In this document: positions 62,493 to 64,000 of the stretch, in pieces
How the letters are laid out: every line of letters begins with the position of its first letter
How positions within the stretch are numbered: the stretch's first letter is position 1
NCBI GenBank assembly: GCA_020438865.1
Contig: JAGQTU010000012.1
Location: 1 to 64,000 of the forward strand
Length of the DNA: 64,000 nt
Reading direction: 5' to 3'
From: Mycobacterium sp.
GTDB taxonomy: Bacteria > Actinomycetota > Actinomycetes > Mycobacteriales > Mycobacteriaceae
Program-made: the position numbers and the translations under genes
Notes under the pieces: generated by a model
Databases searched by the model: none
The model's input: the letters and a program-made list of their open reading frames with translations, nothing else
Told to the model about the DNA's origin: nothing

Positions 62493-62858
62493 TCACCCAC
62501 GGCGAACGGAGGCGATGAAGGCCCCAGGATCGGTCACGCTCACGAGCAGAGTCCGCAACGTCGTGGGGACACCCAGCACCCGCGCCCGGACGGGTGGGTC
62601 GATCGTCAGTTTCACGATGCCCTGCGACGATCCGTTCACCAGCCATCGGCCTCGCCAGCCGTGCACACCCCAGCCGAGGACCCGGTCCGTGTTCGGTTCG
62701 GCGGTCCTGATGGATGCAAGCGGAATGTCCGCGGAGAAGCCCCAGCCCATCGCGACATGGAGCGTGTTGCCGTCGACGGTCGCCGAACTGTTGCCCGGCC
62801 CGAGGCCCAGCGGCACCGACAAAGGTAGGAACCAGCGTTCGTACCGCAATTCGGTCAT
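62493..62858 (-). CDS. Small conserved protein with PH-like fold pattern
   Basis: 121 residues from ATG 62858 (MTELRYERWFLPLSVPLGLG). The all-beta pattern with NTLHVAMGWGFSADIPLASIRTAE, GWGVHGWRGRWLVNG and a C-terminal LRTLLVSVTDPGAFIASVR helix resembles bacterial PH-domain proteins of mycobacteria. No signal or membrane segment. Longer in-frame extensions upstream lie antisense to the multicopper-oxidase gene and were rejected. Divergent from that gene across 153 bp. Confidence 0.75.
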   Translation of the reverse strand: MTELRYERWFLPLSVPLGLGPGNSSATVDGNTLHVAMGWGFSADIPLASIRTAEPNTDRVLGWGVHGWRGRWLVNGSSQGIVKLTIDPPVRARVLGVPTTLRTLLVSVTDPGAFIASVRRG

Positions 62859-62914
62859 GTGTCTGACGGTAGTGCCGCGACCGCGGCGGTGCCGGACCCG
62901 TGAAGTTACCGACC

Positions 62915-62929
62915 TCGCCATTATGGCGA
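62915..62929. promoter_or_regulatory. Perfect palindrome in the divergent intergenic region before the multicopper oxidase
   Basis: TCGCCAT-T-ATGGCGA (62915-62929), a 7+1+7 dyad. Its position between two divergent genes suggests an operator, for example for a copper- or stress-responsive repressor; the protein is not identified. Confidence 0.5.
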
Positions 62930-63011
62930 TTTCAAGCTGCTTTGGGCGCGGAGGGTGTACGAAATCCCGAGGGGACCGCGACGCCGAATTCGCGGTGATG
63001 AGGGAACGGAC

Positions 63012-64000
63012 GTGACGGTGGACTCCAATCTTGGTCAGCGGCGACTCAGCAGGCGTACGTTCATCGCCACCACCACGATCGCCGCGGGTGCCGCGCTCAC
63101 CGCGTGTGGTCGCACCGCCACCACGGCGGAACCGCTGCAGACTCAGCCAACGGGTGTGCCCTCCAGCCTGGACGCGGCGATCCAGGCCGCCGAGTCGGCG
63201 CGCCCGCACACCGGCAAGACGGTCACCGCGGTGCTGACTCCCGGACCGGTCACCGCGGACCTGGGCGGTCGGGTGGTCAACACCCTCGGCTACGCGAACA
63301 CCATTCCCGCTCCGGTGATCCGCGCGAACGTCGGTGACGAACTCCAGGTGGCGGTCACCAACAAACTCGACAGACCCACCTCGACGCACTGGCACGGCAT
63401 CGCCGGGCAGAACAACATGGACGGCGCCATGCCGGCCACCCCGAACATTCCGGCCGGCGCGGAGTTCACCTACAAGTTCTCAGTGCCGGATGCGGGCACC
63501 TACTGGGCGCATCCGCACACCGGCGTGGAGGCCGACACCGGGCTGTATCTGCCGCTGATCATCGACGACCCGAAGGCACCGGCCGACTATGACGCCGAGT
63601 GGATCGTGATGATGGACGACTGGACCGACGGCGTCGGACGCTCCCCGCAGACGATCCTCCAGGACCTCAAGAAGGGCGGCATGGGGGCGATGGGCGGTGG
63701 CGGCCAGAGCAAGCTGCTCGGCGGCGACCCGGGCGACGTGATCTACCCGTACTACATCATCAACGGCCGGATTCCCGATGCGCCGACCAGTTTCGCCGCC
63801 AAGCCCGGTCAGCGGATCAGGATCCGGTTCATCAACGCCGGCGCCGACACGGCCTTCCGCGTTGCGCTGGCCGGTCACAAGATGACCGTCACCCACACCG
63901 ACGGCTTCCCGGTGGTGCCCACCGAGGTCGATGCGCTGCTACTCGGTATGGGCGAGCGTTACGACGTCATCGTCACCGCGGGCGAGGGGGTGTTCCCGTT
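63012..64000 (+). CDS. mmcO: Tat-exported multicopper oxidase lipoprotein (3' truncated by window edge)
   Basis: Starts at GTG 63012 and runs open to the window end, about 329 residues visible. The N-terminal twin-arginine signal has LSRRTFIATTTIAAGAALTAC, with a lipobox cysteine (LTAC). The first two copper-binding motifs are visible, THWHGIAG and YWAHPHTG; the third and fourth must lie beyond the edge. A Gly/Met insert (GGMGAMGGGGQSK) precedes domain 2. Homologous to mycobacterial MmcO (Rv0846c), which oxidises Cu(I) in the periplasm. No RicR-type box was recognised upstream. Confidence 0.9.
   Translation, partial: MTVDSNLGQRRLSRRTFIATTTIAAGAALTACGRTATTAEPLQTQPTGVPSSLDAAIQAAESARPHTGKTVTAVLTPGPVTADLGGRVVNTLGYANTIPAPVIRANVGDELQVAVTNKLDRPTSTHWHGIAGQNNMDGAMPATPNIPAGAEFTYKFSVPDAGTYWAHPHTGVEADTGLYLPLIIDDPKAPADYDAEWIVMMDDWTDGVGRSPQTILQDLKKGGMGAMGGGGQSKLLGGDPGDVIYPYYIINGRIPDAPTSFAAKPGQRIRIRFINAGADTAFRVALAGHKMTVTHTDGFPVVPTEVDALLLGMGERYDVIVTAGEGVFP

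Overview
The window is a high-GC chromosomal segment of an actinobacterium, almost certainly a Mycobacterium/Mycolicibacterium. The evidence is gene content and order: ligC-primC, tRNA-Ser/SRP RNA, aspC, dnaX, the amidase-ybaB-recR block, gatD-murT, leuA, ask-asd, egtABCDE, glpK and the moxR/DUF58 block follow, with insertions and losses, the order I remember for M. tuberculosis Rv3731 down to Rv3688. The orthologue names come from memory; no search was run.

Layout. 1-2.6 kb: the C-terminal part of a saccharopine dehydrogenase-like protein, a glutamyl-Q tRNA(Asp) synthetase and a secreted TNT-domain protein (NAD-glycohydrolase toxin fold) with no obvious immunity gene. 2.8-4.9 kb: the LigC DNA ligase and PrimC primase-polymerase pair. 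5-7 kb: a periplasmic CDP-diacylglycerol pyrophosphatase followed by about 1 kb of decayed, partly low-GC DNA with a broken ANTAR-domain gene. 7-20 kb: housekeeping genes (tRNA-Ser, SRP RNA, aspC, dnaX, recR) with an inserted 13E12-type HNH gene and a methyltransferase/FAD-oxidoreductase lipid pair. 20-30 kb: cell-wall amidation (MurT/GatD), DnaQ-like exonuclease, leuA with a leader-peptide attenuator, and ask-asd with an internal start for the aspartokinase beta subunit. 30-34.9 kb: transporter, catalase, Ohr and a PknH-sensor-like secreted protein. 34.9-40.3 kb: the complete ergothioneine operon egtABCDE with overlapping starts and stops. 40-45 kb: two methyltransferases, a second GCS2-family ligase, and glpK. 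45-48.6 kb: two PadR regulators and a carotenoid oxygenase, with palindromic operators. 48.6-56.8 kb: the conserved RDD/SpoIIM/DUF58/MoxR/DUF4350/DUF4129 membrane-associated cluster and a YqeY protein.

The last 7 kb (56.8-64 kb) is accessory and oxidative-stress flavoured: a frameshifted F420-dependent oxidoreductase, manganese catalase, hemerythrin, a 54-residue acidic protein, a HemK-like methyltransferase, a CDGSH iron-sulfur protein, a haem-oxygenase-like diiron enzyme and a Tat-exported multicopper oxidase. Four promoters here match or nearly match the mycobacterial SigF pattern (GTTT-N15-GGGTAT), so most of this block can be read as one SigF regulon island. The methyltransferase/CDGSH/diiron-oxidase trio is the best candidate for an undescribed enzyme system.

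Redox protection is a recurring theme: ergothioneine synthesis, two unrelated catalases, Ohr, hemerythrin, CDGSH and multicopper oxidase all lie within 32 kb.
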